From: Zobellia uliginosa
Lineage (GTDB): Bacteria; Bacteroidota; Bacteroidia; Flavobacteriales; Flavobacteriaceae
Assembly (NCBI RefSeq): GCF_018860745.1
Contig: NZ_JAHKPY010000003.1
Coordinates: forward strand, 1-64,000
Direction: 5' to 3'
DNA length: 64,000 bases
Part shown: piece by piece, positions 35,077 through 44,541 of the stretch
Layout of the letters: every line of letters begins with the position of its first letter
Position numbering within the stretch: position 1 is the first letter of the stretch
Position numbers and translations under genes: made by a program
The notes under the pieces: model-generated
Databases searched by the model: none
What the model was told of the DNA's origin: nothing
Seen by the model: only the letters and a program-made list of their open reading frames with translations

Positions 35077-36558
35077 TTATTTGTGATAGGGATTGTCTAC
35101 CAACTTCTCTACTTCAAAAGTTTCATCGTAAGCCGGCATGCGACCGCTGTCCCACAATTCTTTGTCTTTTACAGAATAGACCCATAAAGGTTTTACAAAG
35201 CTTTTGGTCCACTCTTGTGTTCTAGCTATCATATCCTTTAAACGTTCTGGATAACGGCCAGCAAGGTTTTTCTTTTCACCTATGTCTTGTGTTATATTGT
35301 GAAGTCTCCAAGGTTCATTGCCCATTCTGGTTATTTTCCAATCGCCCAGTCGGGCTCCAACATCATTATAACCTTCACGGTAGCGCAGAGAATAAATGAG
35401 ATCGTTTTCATAAGGCTCTGTATTTTTCAATACGTCGTTAATGATATTCTTTCCATCCAGTTTTTTTCCTTCCGGAAGTTTAGCTTTGGCAAGCTCTGTA
35501 AAGGTAGGGTAGAGGTCCAATGCGGAAACAGGGAACTCAAAACGTTGCTCCTTTTTAATTTTTTTAGGCCAATGAAAAAACATGGGTACGCGGTAGCCGC
35601 CTTCCCAAGTATCTCCTTTTGTTCCTTTTAAGGGATAATTATTAGCTCCATGGTCAAAATTCCCTCCATTATCGCTTAGAAAAACAATTAATGTGTTATC
35701 AAATTGATTGGTTTCTTTCAGAGTTTTTACGATGTTCCCAACACCGCGGTCAACCGCATAAACCATTGCGGCATAGGTTCTTCGGTCTTTGTCTTCTATG
35801 TTTGAAAATTTGGCTATGTCTTCAGCTTTCGCTTGAAGTGGAACGTGTGGTGCATTGTATGCCAAATAGATAAAGAAAGGTTGCTTTTTGCTAGCAGCAA
35901 TTTTTATATCCTTACTAGCTTCACGGGAAAAACCATCGGTTATGTATTCGGTTTCGTTGGCTGGTTTTCCATTGTGTTCCATCGGAAAAACATAATCTCT
36001 TATATTCTTTTTACCAGCTTTCATCTGTGAATTATAGGTCTTGTTATATTCACTTGGAAAGTAATCGTGGCCTCCGCCTAGAAAGCCATAAAAATTATCA
36101 AATCCTCTTTTATTCGGATGAAATTTAGGAGCGGAGCCCAAATGCCATTTCCCGATGGCACTGGTATAGTAACCTGCATTTTGTAATACATTGGCCATGT
36201 ACGTTTCTACTAAGGGAACGCCCATGTTATCTTCATCATTTTCACTACTATTGTGAAACAAGTTGTAAGCGGTACCGGTTAGATGTGGATACCGTCCGGT
36301 AAGAATAGCAGACCTACTTGGTCCGCAAAAAGGATGCGCAACATAGGCCGATGTGAAAATGGAACCGTTACTTGCCAGTTTATCCAATTCAGGAGTGATA
36401 ATATCTGTTGATCCGTTAAAACCAACATCTGAATAACCGAGGTCATCACATAAGACAACCAGAATATTGGGTCGAGTCTCTTGGGCTATACCCATTGTAG
36501 AAACAGACAGAAAGGCTGCGTATAGAAGCCGTTTAAGATGATGATATTGAATTTTCAT
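35077..36558 (-). CDS. Secreted sulfatase (carrageenan-locus type 1)
   Basis: The 493-residue S1-family arylsulfatase has a Sec signal (to about residue 26). The metal-binding start is NILVVLCDDLGYSDVG, and the formylglycine motif is C78-G-P-S-R82 followed by SAILTGRYP. IGKWHLG and VFLSDNGG elements follow. It removes sulfate from galactan oligosaccharides in the periplasm after Cys-to-formylglycine maturation; no maturase is in the window. It is the last gene of the operon that starts with GH127 at 40326. By position it corresponds to the S1_19-type sulfatase of the Zobellia cluster; that subfamily call is from memory. Confidence 0.9.
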   Translation of the reverse strand: MKIQYHHLKRLLYAAFLSVSTMGIAQETRPNILVVLCDDLGYSDVGFNGSTDIITPELDKLASNGSIFTSAYVAHPFCGPSRSAILTGRYPHLTGTAYNLFHNSSENDEDNMGVPLVETYMANVLQNAGYYTSAIGKWHLGSAPKFHPNKRGFDNFYGFLGGGHDYFPSEYNKTYNSQMKAGKKNIRDYVFPMEHNGKPANETEYITDGFSREASKDIKIAASKKQPFFIYLAYNAPHVPLQAKAEDIAKFSNIEDKDRRTYAAMVYAVDRGVGNIVKTLKETNQFDNTLIVFLSDNGGNFDHGANNYPLKGTKGDTWEGGYRVPMFFHWPKKIKKEQRFEFPVSALDLYPTFTELAKAKLPEGKKLDGKNIINDVLKNTEPYENDLIYSLRYREGYNDVGARLGDWKITRMGNEPWRLHNITQDIGEKKNLAGRYPERLKDMIARTQEWTKSFVKPLWVYSVKDKELWDSGRMPAYDETFEVEKLVDNPYHK

Positions 36559-36624
36559 AAATGTGAGTTTAATTTTTATATGTGTTAGTGAATGTTTTTT
36601 TTGAGTTATCAGTTTATAGTATTC

Positions 36625-38235
36625 CTATTTTTTTTCTTCATTGAACTGGGATAATAATTGAGCTACCAATTCTGGATTTTTAGGTGCAATATTTGTTGTT
36701 TCGTCAGGGTCGTTTTTATGGTCATAGAGTTCAAAGTATAGAGGAGTAGCTTGTAGCTGTGTTTGGTCTTTCCAAACAATAAAACGGTATTGTTCCGTTC
36801 GCATGGCGTATCCCATTAATTTATTTTCAAATAGATCTCTATTCCATTTTTGTTTTTGCTGAGATTTTATTTTTGTTTCAACCTTTTCAATTAACGGGCC
36901 AAAGTAGGTTTCTCTCATAGCTGGCCGTAATGGGTAAGAACCCCACTCTCGTAAAGCCGGGGATGGAAATTGACTGAATACCGCTGTTTTCCATTTTTGT
37001 TTTGGATTCTTTAGAAGAGGAACAAAACTTAGGCCTTCAATATGTTCTGGTTTTTCAATTTGGGCTAGTTCGCATAGCGCGGGGTAAATGTCAATCAATT
37101 CAACTAAGGCATCTGTTTGAGCTCCTCTTTTTGTTTCGGGCATATCCGGAGTCCATATCATTAAAGGGACTCTCGTTGCTATTTCGTAATTGGTGGCTTT
37201 CCCCCAAATGCCCATATCGCCAAGATGATACCCATGATCACTCCAAACAATAATAATGGTATTGTCACGTATTCCAGCATCTTCCAAAGCTGTAATGGCA
37301 CGGCCTATTTGTGCGTCAACATAGCTAATGCAAGCCAGATAGGCATGTTTTAAGGTTTTGGAAAGTTCTGGATCAAGTTTACCTTTTTTAGGAATACCAG
37401 AGCGAACACGCAACTCAAACGAGGGGTGTAGTCCCATTGCGGCACCATTTTCTGGAGGTATACTATCGGATGTCATTGGTATTTTTGCTTCATCGTATAA
37501 ATCCCAGTATTGTTTAGGAGCTACCCAATTTAAATGAGGCTTATGAAAACCCAGGCCTAAAAAAAAAGGTTTATCACTGTCTTTGGCCATCTTTTTGATG
37601 TCGGCAACTGCCAAATCCGTATTATAACCGTCACTATACGTATTATCAGGAACATCTGCAGATTCGTAGGCAGGCCCCATGGCTAGGCCATATTTAGCAA
37701 CATCACCATATTTGGTGAACATTTCCTTACGGGTTTCTTCCCGTATTTGCTGGTTTTCGGGAAGGGCAAAGCCCACAACAGATTTAGGTTGTGGGCCTGG
37801 CACTCTACTCCATGATAAAGAATCGTCTAAGTCTCCGTGATGGAATATTTTACCATAATAAACGGATTCATATCCGTTGTTTTTAAAATGCTGAGGTAGG
37901 GTAACAACATCAGGGTGGAGTTCTCGGATTTTTAAATAGTTGTGATAAATTCCACTGGTTTCTGGTCTAAGTCCGGTTAAAACACTAGCCCGGGATGGAC
38001 CACAAATAGCTTGTTGACAATAGGCTCTGTTGAACTGAAGTCCTTCACTGGCTAGTTTGTCTAAGTTAGGGCTTTGAGCTATTTCAGAACCATACGAACC
38101 TAGTTCAGGCCTAAGGTCATCTATGGCTATAAAGAGAATATTGGGTTTGCGTTTATTCTTTTTTACAACGGGAGCTTCGTTTTTGCAACTAAAAGCAAGA
38201 AACCAAAGCAATATTATAGTTAAACTCATTTTCAT
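36625..38235 (-). CDS. Lipoprotein sulfatase (iduronate-2-sulfatase-like)
   Basis: The start ending at 38235 (MKMSLTIILLWFLAFSC) gives 536 residues with a lipoprotein Cys at 17; the longer start at 38271 would overlap the GH127 gene and bury the signal. The protein has NILFIAIDDLRPELGSYG, the formylglycine motif C78-G-P-S-R82 (QQAICGPSRASVLTG), FFLGLGFHKPH and VWSDHGYHLGD, as in iduronate-2-sulfatase-like (S1_7) enzymes. It is probably anchored in the periplasm or at the surface. It starts 11 bases after the upstream GH127 stop. The exact sulfate position is unknown. Confidence 0.9.
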   Translation of the reverse strand: MKMSLTIILLWFLAFSCKNEAPVVKKNKRKPNILFIAIDDLRPELGSYGSEIAQSPNLDKLASEGLQFNRAYCQQAICGPSRASVLTGLRPETSGIYHNYLKIRELHPDVVTLPQHFKNNGYESVYYGKIFHHGDLDDSLSWSRVPGPQPKSVVGFALPENQQIREETRKEMFTKYGDVAKYGLAMGPAYESADVPDNTYSDGYNTDLAVADIKKMAKDSDKPFFLGLGFHKPHLNWVAPKQYWDLYDEAKIPMTSDSIPPENGAAMGLHPSFELRVRSGIPKKGKLDPELSKTLKHAYLACISYVDAQIGRAITALEDAGIRDNTIIIVWSDHGYHLGDMGIWGKATNYEIATRVPLMIWTPDMPETKRGAQTDALVELIDIYPALCELAQIEKPEHIEGLSFVPLLKNPKQKWKTAVFSQFPSPALREWGSYPLRPAMRETYFGPLIEKVETKIKSQQKQKWNRDLFENKLMGYAMRTEQYRFIVWKDQTQLQATPLYFELYDHKNDPDETTNIAPKNPELVAQLLSQFNEEKK

Positions 38236-38246
38236 TTTTGTTGTAA

Positions 38247-40262
38247 TTATTCCCAAACAACAGGTAACCAAACACTCATTTCACTAGCACCTCTGTTTGC
38301 CCATGAAAAATACGGAACAAATTGTACTTCGCTAGTTTCCCATGTAGGTTTGGTAACCTCAGTGTACATGCCTTCTTTGATGTCTTTTCTTAGTTTTAGA
38401 TTTCCTGTAATGGTAGATACGCCACCCAATAAATCCGGATTGAAAGTTGCTGTAAGACTAGAGTTAATAGGAAGATATACATCTAAAATATCTATGTTTT
38501 CAGGTAAGTCCGGAGTTTCTACACAATAAACAACAGGGCCTCTTTTTACAGCTACTTGATTACGGACTTCTTCTATAAGAGCGTTACCTTCCAATAGCTT
38601 TACATCCATAGGCATGTCTAAAGTAATGACATCGCCTTTTTTCCATTTTCTATTGATAGTGGCATAAGTACCAGTAACTATCTCTGTATTGCTACTTTCA
38701 CCATTTACCAATATTTTGGAACCAGCTGCCCATTCTGGAATACGTAATAAAATATCGAAAGCCTCTTTTTTGGCTTTTTCAACGGTAATATCTACTTTAC
38801 CTTTCCATGGGTATTGGGTTTCTTGTTTTAGCTGAATTTTAGAGCCATCAAGTAAGTCTGTTGTTAATTTATTTCCACCGTATAGATTAACAGAAATTCC
38901 GTTTTTAGATAAACTATAGGCCCAATTAGACATTTTTGCTATTGTACGCACCAAGTTTGGAGGGCAACAAAAACAAGGAATATACGGTTGACGAACATCA
39001 AACTCTGTATCATTGCCTGGGTCATGACCTTTATGGCTTACGCGTAACGGGTTGGCATAGAAGTAATCTTTTCCTTCAATACTAATACCGGACAAAGCAC
39101 TATTAAATAGAACCAATTCCATGATATCTGCATATTTTGACTCTCCATGTAAGCCTAACATACGGTAATTGAACATGGAGTTACAGACATTGGCACAAGT
39201 TTCATTATAGGCACTTAAATTAGGCATCATGTACTCGCTAATAAAACCTTCGTGTATCATGTCTACATTAGAAGAGGCTCCGTGGTGCGTTTGCCCACAG
39301 GCTCCTGTAACATACATTTTTTTGTTCACCACATTGTCCCAAAGTCGGTCTAAAGCGTCTATCAATTCCTGTTCACCAGTTTCTGCAGCTACATCAGCAG
39401 CACCAGCATAAAAATATAGTGCTAATACGGCATGCCCTTCAGCGGTCTGTGCTTTTCTTAAGGGTGTTCTTTCTTGTGTCATATCGCCAATGAACTTGAA
39501 ATTTGCCGTTTCATCTGGCTCTACTTTGTATTTACCCCTCATATTTATGAATAGTTCCGCTAACTCTAAATATTTTTTGTCTTTAGTGGTACGGTACAAC
39601 TCAACAAGTCCCATAATTTGGGTTTGATTGAAGCCGAACCTTTTTAAATGGTCTGGTTCTGATATGAAGGTGTCATATAGGAAGTTCGCATTTTTAATGG
39701 CAAGGTCTAAAAAGTTTTTCTTACCCGTAACCCGGTGGTGGATACATGCACTAGTATACAGATGTCCGAAGTTGTACATCTCGTGATGTTGTCTGTTTCC
39801 AAAGCGGAACATATCATCTTCAATTTGCACTTTTGTGTGAATATATCCGTCTTCTTCTTGTGCTTTTGCAATTATTTCGATGTAACTATCTAAGTCTGCT
39901 AGTATTTTAGGGTCCTTGTTTTGGGCGTAAATGTAAATGGAAGCTTCCATCCATTTATAAAAATCACCATCATGCCATTTCATGCCTTGGTGCTTTCCTT
40001 CTTTAAGACCAGCAGCTATTTTAAAGTTGTTTAAGGCATGTCCCGTGTCACCTGTTAATAGTTCTCCCATGTAGGGAACCATGGTTTCTTCAGCTACTTT
40101 GAATTTTTCGGCCCAAAAACCATCGGTCCATTGGCAATCTTCTATGTTTATGCTTTTTAGCTTTACATGCTTACTCTGGCTATTATTAATTATTCCTTGT
40201 TGTTGGGCATTACCAACGCTGAAAAATAAAAGGCTAAAGACTATAAGTATGGATTTTTTCAT
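38247..40262 (-). CDS. GH127 enzyme, copy 1 (probable 3,6-anhydro-D-galactosidase)
   Basis: The 671-residue protein has a Sec signal (to about residue 19) and the GH127 (alpha/alpha)6 barrel. All residues of the bifidobacterial GH127 active site can be placed: acid/base E338 (HEGF), zinc ligands E354 and C356 (YNETCANVC), nucleophile C432 and ligand C433 (CFCCPPN). Classical GH127 enzymes are beta-L-arabinofuranosidases. In Zobellia, members at this locus release 3,6-anhydro-D-galactose from carrageenan oligosaccharides, and the pathway genes here favour that. It follows copy 2 by 63 bases in the same operon. Confidence 0.87.
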   Translation of the reverse strand: MKKSILIVFSLLFFSVGNAQQQGIINNSQSKHVKLKSINIEDCQWTDGFWAEKFKVAEETMVPYMGELLTGDTGHALNNFKIAAGLKEGKHQGMKWHDGDFYKWMEASIYIYAQNKDPKILADLDSYIEIIAKAQEEDGYIHTKVQIEDDMFRFGNRQHHEMYNFGHLYTSACIHHRVTGKKNFLDLAIKNANFLYDTFISEPDHLKRFGFNQTQIMGLVELYRTTKDKKYLELAELFINMRGKYKVEPDETANFKFIGDMTQERTPLRKAQTAEGHAVLALYFYAGAADVAAETGEQELIDALDRLWDNVVNKKMYVTGACGQTHHGASSNVDMIHEGFISEYMMPNLSAYNETCANVCNSMFNYRMLGLHGESKYADIMELVLFNSALSGISIEGKDYFYANPLRVSHKGHDPGNDTEFDVRQPYIPCFCCPPNLVRTIAKMSNWAYSLSKNGISVNLYGGNKLTTDLLDGSKIQLKQETQYPWKGKVDITVEKAKKEAFDILLRIPEWAAGSKILVNGESSNTEIVTGTYATINRKWKKGDVITLDMPMDVKLLEGNALIEEVRNQVAVKRGPVVYCVETPDLPENIDILDVYLPINSSLTATFNPDLLGGVSTITGNLKLRKDIKEGMYTEVTKPTWETSEVQFVPYFSWANRGASEMSVWLPVVWE

Positions 40263-40325
40263 TTCAATTCTGGTTATTGATTTTTGCTATTGGTATAGCA
40301 AAATGTACTTTTTTAGGTCTAAAAA

Positions 40326-42371
40326 CTAATATTGTAATGGCAACCAAACGGACATATCATGAACGCCTCTATTCGCCCAAGCGAAATAGGGTATCATCTT
40401 GATCGGTGTTTTCTTAAGCTCTAGTTTAACCAATGGCTTATACAATTGGTTGGACCAATCTGCTTTGGGCAATACATTAGCCTCACCCTCCAAAATGGTA
40501 ACACCAGACAAAAGATTGGCTTCGTATTTTGGTTGGAGCATAATATCCGTTGGAACTACAATATCGTTTATACTGGTTCCGGACTCTAAATCTCTACCCT
40601 CTAAACAGTACACAATAGGCCCACGTTTTACGGCAACTTGGTTTCTGGTCTCTTCAACATTTGGGTCTGCAGTAATGAGGCTTGGAGCCATTGGCAATTC
40701 AAGTTCAACTATATCACCCTTTCTCCATTTGCGGTTAACTTCGGCGTAAGACCCAGCTTTTGGAGCTTGATTTATTTGCTCTCCGTTTACTTTAATGGTT
40801 GCATTCTCCGCCCAGGCAGGAATACGTAACATCATTGCATATTCTTTTTTCTTTTTGGAATCCACAGTGATTTTGATATTTCCGTCCCAAGGGTAGTTGC
40901 TCTGTTGTGTTAGTTTGATGTTGGATCCATCCGCTAAATCAGTGTCTAGAACATTACTTCCATATAAATTTATCCAAATCCCTTTTTCCGAAGTGCTATA
41001 GGCATAGGTATGCATTTTGGCAATAGTACGGATGATGTTTGGAGGGCAACAAAAAACCGACATGAATTCGCCCCGTTTGCCTTCATCTTTTGTATTCTGC
41101 GGATGGCCTTCTATAAAACGTAAAGGGTTGGTGTAAAAGAAATGTTCGCCGTCCAATGAAATACCGGAAATGGCACTATTATAAAAAATCAGTTCCATAA
41201 TATCTGCAAAACGGCCTTCACCGTTCATAAGAAACATACGCCAGTTCCACATGGCATTACCAATGTTGGCACAGGTTTCATTGTACGCTTTTATGTTGGG
41301 CAACTCATAATCTTTACCGTAAGCTTCGGCAACAATTGCATGATCGGATATTCCAAAATGATGAGGACCCGTGGCTCCGGTCAAATACATTTTTTGAGTT
41401 GTGACGTTCGTCCAAATTCGCTCCAAGTAGTCCTTTAGGGTTTGGTCACCGGTTTCCGCATATAAATCGGCTACACCGGCATACAAATAGTTGCCATGGC
41501 CAGCATGACCCACCGCTTTGGATTCTTCCCTAACAGCAGTACCTCTTTGGCTATGGTCCATACCACGGTGGTCCAAAGCTTCTTTTGGGGCAGTACCTAA
41601 CATATTTACAAAAGTCTCCGTTAGCTCTAGATATTTTTTATCTCCAGTGGTGCGGTACATTTCTATCAGACCCATGTAGTGCGGTGGGTTCCAGTCTATA
41701 CGAGCTAGTTCTGGGGAAGGTTTTTTAAAATGGTCGTAGATATTATCACTCGCTTTAATAGCTATATCAAGAAAGTTTTTTTTACCAGTGATCCTATAAT
41801 GGACACAAGCAGCGGTCATGAGGTGTCCGAAATTGTAAAATTCGTGAGAAGGTCCGTTGGTATAGGGTTTTTCATCACTTTTAAATGGATGTGCGGATTC
41901 ATGAAGAAAACCTGCAATACCGTGACCGATTTGAATTTTAGTATGAATGTAACCATCGGGACGTTGCGCTTTCGCAATTACAGCGATGATTTCATCCATC
42001 TGCTGATCTATCTTTTCATCTTTGGTCATGGCGTATTCGTATGCCAAGGCTTCAACATATTTATAGAAATCACCATCTGTAAATGACCATCCTCTAAACT
42101 CACCTTCTTCGAGACCTGCAGCTACTTTAAAGTTGGAATAGGCATGAATGATTTCCGGATCATCCATCAATCTTCCCAAATTAGGAATCATTACCTCATG
42201 GGCCGCTTTGAGTTTATCGGCCCAAAAACCTTCGGTCCATCGGCAATCATTTATATCAATGGTCTTAAGGTTCATGTGCGGGGTCCTTGAATTGTTCATG
42301 ACCCCTTGTTCTTGTGCAAAGCTGTAAATAGATAGTAGTAAGCCGCCAGCAAGTGCTAATGTTCTTTTCAT
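40326..42371 (-). CDS. GH127 enzyme, copy 2 (divergent)
   Basis: The 681-residue protein has a Sec signal (to about residue 20, YSFAQ) and the full GH127 catalytic set: E349 (VAEAYG), E365 and C367 (YNETCAN), C441 and C442 (VFCCPPN). It differs most from the other three copies. It has an extra segment around residues 149-175 (GHGIAGFLHESAHPF), HEFYN instead of HEMYN, and ANIGNAMWNW where the others have AN.CN.MF.YRM. It is the first gene of the operon with copy 1 and two sulfatases and has the composite promoter upstream. It may be an additional specificity not present in every related cluster. Confidence 0.87.
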   Translation of the reverse strand: MKRTLALAGGLLLSIYSFAQEQGVMNNSRTPHMNLKTIDINDCRWTEGFWADKLKAAHEVMIPNLGRLMDDPEIIHAYSNFKVAAGLEEGEFRGWSFTDGDFYKYVEALAYEYAMTKDEKIDQQMDEIIAVIAKAQRPDGYIHTKIQIGHGIAGFLHESAHPFKSDEKPYTNGPSHEFYNFGHLMTAACVHYRITGKKNFLDIAIKASDNIYDHFKKPSPELARIDWNPPHYMGLIEMYRTTGDKKYLELTETFVNMLGTAPKEALDHRGMDHSQRGTAVREESKAVGHAGHGNYLYAGVADLYAETGDQTLKDYLERIWTNVTTQKMYLTGATGPHHFGISDHAIVAEAYGKDYELPNIKAYNETCANIGNAMWNWRMFLMNGEGRFADIMELIFYNSAISGISLDGEHFFYTNPLRFIEGHPQNTKDEGKRGEFMSVFCCPPNIIRTIAKMHTYAYSTSEKGIWINLYGSNVLDTDLADGSNIKLTQQSNYPWDGNIKITVDSKKKKEYAMMLRIPAWAENATIKVNGEQINQAPKAGSYAEVNRKWRKGDIVELELPMAPSLITADPNVEETRNQVAVKRGPIVYCLEGRDLESGTSINDIVVPTDIMLQPKYEANLLSGVTILEGEANVLPKADWSNQLYKPLVKLELKKTPIKMIPYFAWANRGVHDMSVWLPLQY

Positions 42372-42443
42372 AGTTGAGTCTTAAAAAGGATAAATGTTTT
42401 AGTTAGGTTGAGATGTTTACTCAGGATTATAGTCTGAGTCTCA

Positions 42444-42509
42444 CAAATAAAACACTAAAACAAATGTTTCCTTTTACGTGGGTTAACCGCTAATGGCACT
42501 ATTTTATCT
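42444..42509 (-). promoter_or_regulatory. Composite AraC-type promoter C (GH127 copy 2 operon)
   Basis: Written on the plus strand, TTAACC (42483-42488) and TTATCT (42504-42509) form a direct repeat 21 bp apart; the right copy is preceded by GGCACTATT (42495-42503). The minus-strand -7 element TTTATTTG occupies 42451-42444. There is no TTG at -33. The spacing equals that at the other three operon heads. The rest of 42372-42556 has no gene. Confidence 0.75.
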
Positions 42510-42556
42510 ATTTGGTACGGTCTGGTCTGTTTTTTACAGAGTATGGGAAATGGGTT

Positions 42557-44527
42557 TTAATCCTTCCAAACAACAGGCATGAATACCGTCATTTCGGCCT
42601 GCCCGCGATTACTCCACGCAAAATAGGGTACAAGTTGCGTCTTGTATGGTGTCCATTCAGGTTTTTGCACGGTTCTGTAGATACCTTTGCCTTTATCTTT
42701 TCTAATTAAAATTTCTCCTTCAAGAACGGTAACGCCTGCTAAGAAATCAGGCTTATATTTTGGTTCCAGTTTTTTGTTCCCGTTGAAGTAAATATCCAGA
42801 ATGTCTGTATTCTCTGGTAAATCTGGAGATTCAATACAGTAAACTATAGGACCACGTTTTATAGCAATTTGATTCCGTACTTCTTCAATTCTTGGGTGAC
42901 CTTCAATAAAATCAACTTCCATTGGCATATTTAAAACGAGGGTGTCACCTTTTTTCCAATTTCGTTCAATTAAAGTAAAGCTTCCTGGTTTTAGAGTATT
43001 AGATATTTCTTCTCCGTTGAGTGTCAGTTTTGAATTTTTTGCCCATTTAGGAATACGCAAACTAATTGAAAAAGCATCTTCCTTACATTCCTCAACAATC
43101 AGTTTTACCTTTCCTTGCCACGGGTATTCTGTCTCTTGTGCTACCTTAATAGGGGAACCATCTTTTAACTGGGTGTCTAGATTATTTGCACCGTATAGAT
43201 TTACGGTTACTCCATTTTCAGCAAGACTATAAGCCCATTCCGAAACCGTAGCAATCGTACGCACTAGGTTAGGAGGGCAGCAGAAACAACTCAGATAAGG
43301 CTCTCTATTTGGAGTTTCGGTTACATTTTCGTGAGCGTTATAATCTCTAGTATTATTGAGCATCCGCAATGGGTTCGCATAAAAGTACTCTTTGCCTGTT
43401 ACGCTAATTCCGGAAAGGGCACTGTTGTATAGTACCAACTCAACAATATCTGCATATTTGGCTTCGCCATGAAGGTTCAGCATACGATAGCTGAACATGG
43501 CGTTACAAAGGTTGGCACAGGTTTCATTATAGGCGGTCATATTGGGCATCATATAAGCGTCTATAAATCCTTCTTCAATCATATCTCTATTTGCAGAAGC
43601 TCCATAGTGGGCTTGACCCACGGCACCGGTTACATACATTTTTTTGGTCGTCACATTTTCCCAAAGACGGTCTAAGGCATCAATTAGTGCTTTTTCACCT
43701 GTTTCTGCATATACATCTGCAGCACCGGCGTAATAGTATAGCGCAAGAACGGCATGGCCAACTGCTTCATTGGACTCACGTAAAGGTGTGCGCTCCTGAA
43801 CCATGTCACCAATAGGGTAGCCCTCCGTTGTGGCATGATGCTCCACTTCGTATTTACCACGATTATCAATAAACTTTTCAGCAAGGATCAAATATTTTTT
43901 ATTACCTGTAGTACGGTACAATTCTACCAAGCCCATTATCTGCGTTTGATTGAAACCAAAACGACCGTAATGTTTTGTATCAGGCATGAAAATGGTGTAC
44001 AACAAATTTGCATGCTTAATGGCAATGTCCAAAAAGTTGCTTTGTCCAGTAACCCTGTTATGAATACAGGCAGTAATTAGCAAATGGCCGGTATTGTACA
44101 TCTCGTGATACTTTCGGTTTTCGTAACGGTCTACGCCATCTCTCAGTTGAATTTGAGTCTGTAGATACCCGTCACTTTCTTGCGCCTTCCCTATGACGGT
44201 TATGTATTCGTCTAATTCCTTAAGCAGCTCTTTATCCTGGGTGTGCGCATAAACATAAATTTTAGCTTCCATGAATTTATAGAAGTCTCCATCATGCCAG
44301 AACATACCTTGATGTTTACCTTCTTTTTCTCCTGCAGCAATCTTGAAATTGTTGAGGGCATGTCCTACATCTCCGCATAAAACATCGCCCATATAAGGAA
44401 CCATGGCAGTGGTACAAAGCTCAAATTTATCGGCCCAAAAGCCTGTGGTCCATTGGCAGTCACCAATGTTCATGCTGTTTAGTTTCGTATGCGGACTGTT
44501 TGAGTTGGCCGGAGTTGCTTGTTTCAT
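42557..44527 (-). CDS. GH127 enzyme, copy 3, no signal peptide (cytoplasmic)
   Basis: The 656-residue protein starts MKQATPANSNSPHTKLNS with no hydrophobic segment, and no alternative start restores one. It is therefore predicted to be cytoplasmic, unlike the other three. Active-site residues are complete: E319 (EEGF), E335 and C337 (YNETCAN), C416 and C417 (CFCCPPN). It starts 14 bases after the MFS porter stop. The pair suggests that the porter imports a short oligosaccharide which this enzyme splits inside. The substrate is probably a 3,6-anhydro-D-galactoside (inference). Confidence 0.87.
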   Translation of the reverse strand: MKQATPANSNSPHTKLNSMNIGDCQWTTGFWADKFELCTTAMVPYMGDVLCGDVGHALNNFKIAAGEKEGKHQGMFWHDGDFYKFMEAKIYVYAHTQDKELLKELDEYITVIGKAQESDGYLQTQIQLRDGVDRYENRKYHEMYNTGHLLITACIHNRVTGQSNFLDIAIKHANLLYTIFMPDTKHYGRFGFNQTQIMGLVELYRTTGNKKYLILAEKFIDNRGKYEVEHHATTEGYPIGDMVQERTPLRESNEAVGHAVLALYYYAGAADVYAETGEKALIDALDRLWENVTTKKMYVTGAVGQAHYGASANRDMIEEGFIDAYMMPNMTAYNETCANLCNAMFSYRMLNLHGEAKYADIVELVLYNSALSGISVTGKEYFYANPLRMLNNTRDYNAHENVTETPNREPYLSCFCCPPNLVRTIATVSEWAYSLAENGVTVNLYGANNLDTQLKDGSPIKVAQETEYPWQGKVKLIVEECKEDAFSISLRIPKWAKNSKLTLNGEEISNTLKPGSFTLIERNWKKGDTLVLNMPMEVDFIEGHPRIEEVRNQIAIKRGPIVYCIESPDLPENTDILDIYFNGNKKLEPKYKPDFLAGVTVLEGEILIRKDKGKGIYRTVQKPEWTPYKTQLVPYFAWSNRGQAEMTVFMPVVWKD

Positions 44528-44541
44528 TTGTACTAATGTTA

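Noticed and set aside
36559-36624. Search for the AraC-type repeat between the two adjacent sulfatase genes
   Set aside because: No TTA[ACT]C[CT] pair or CACTATT was found; the same is true of 40263-40325 and 50264-50297, which supports these genes being internal to operons.
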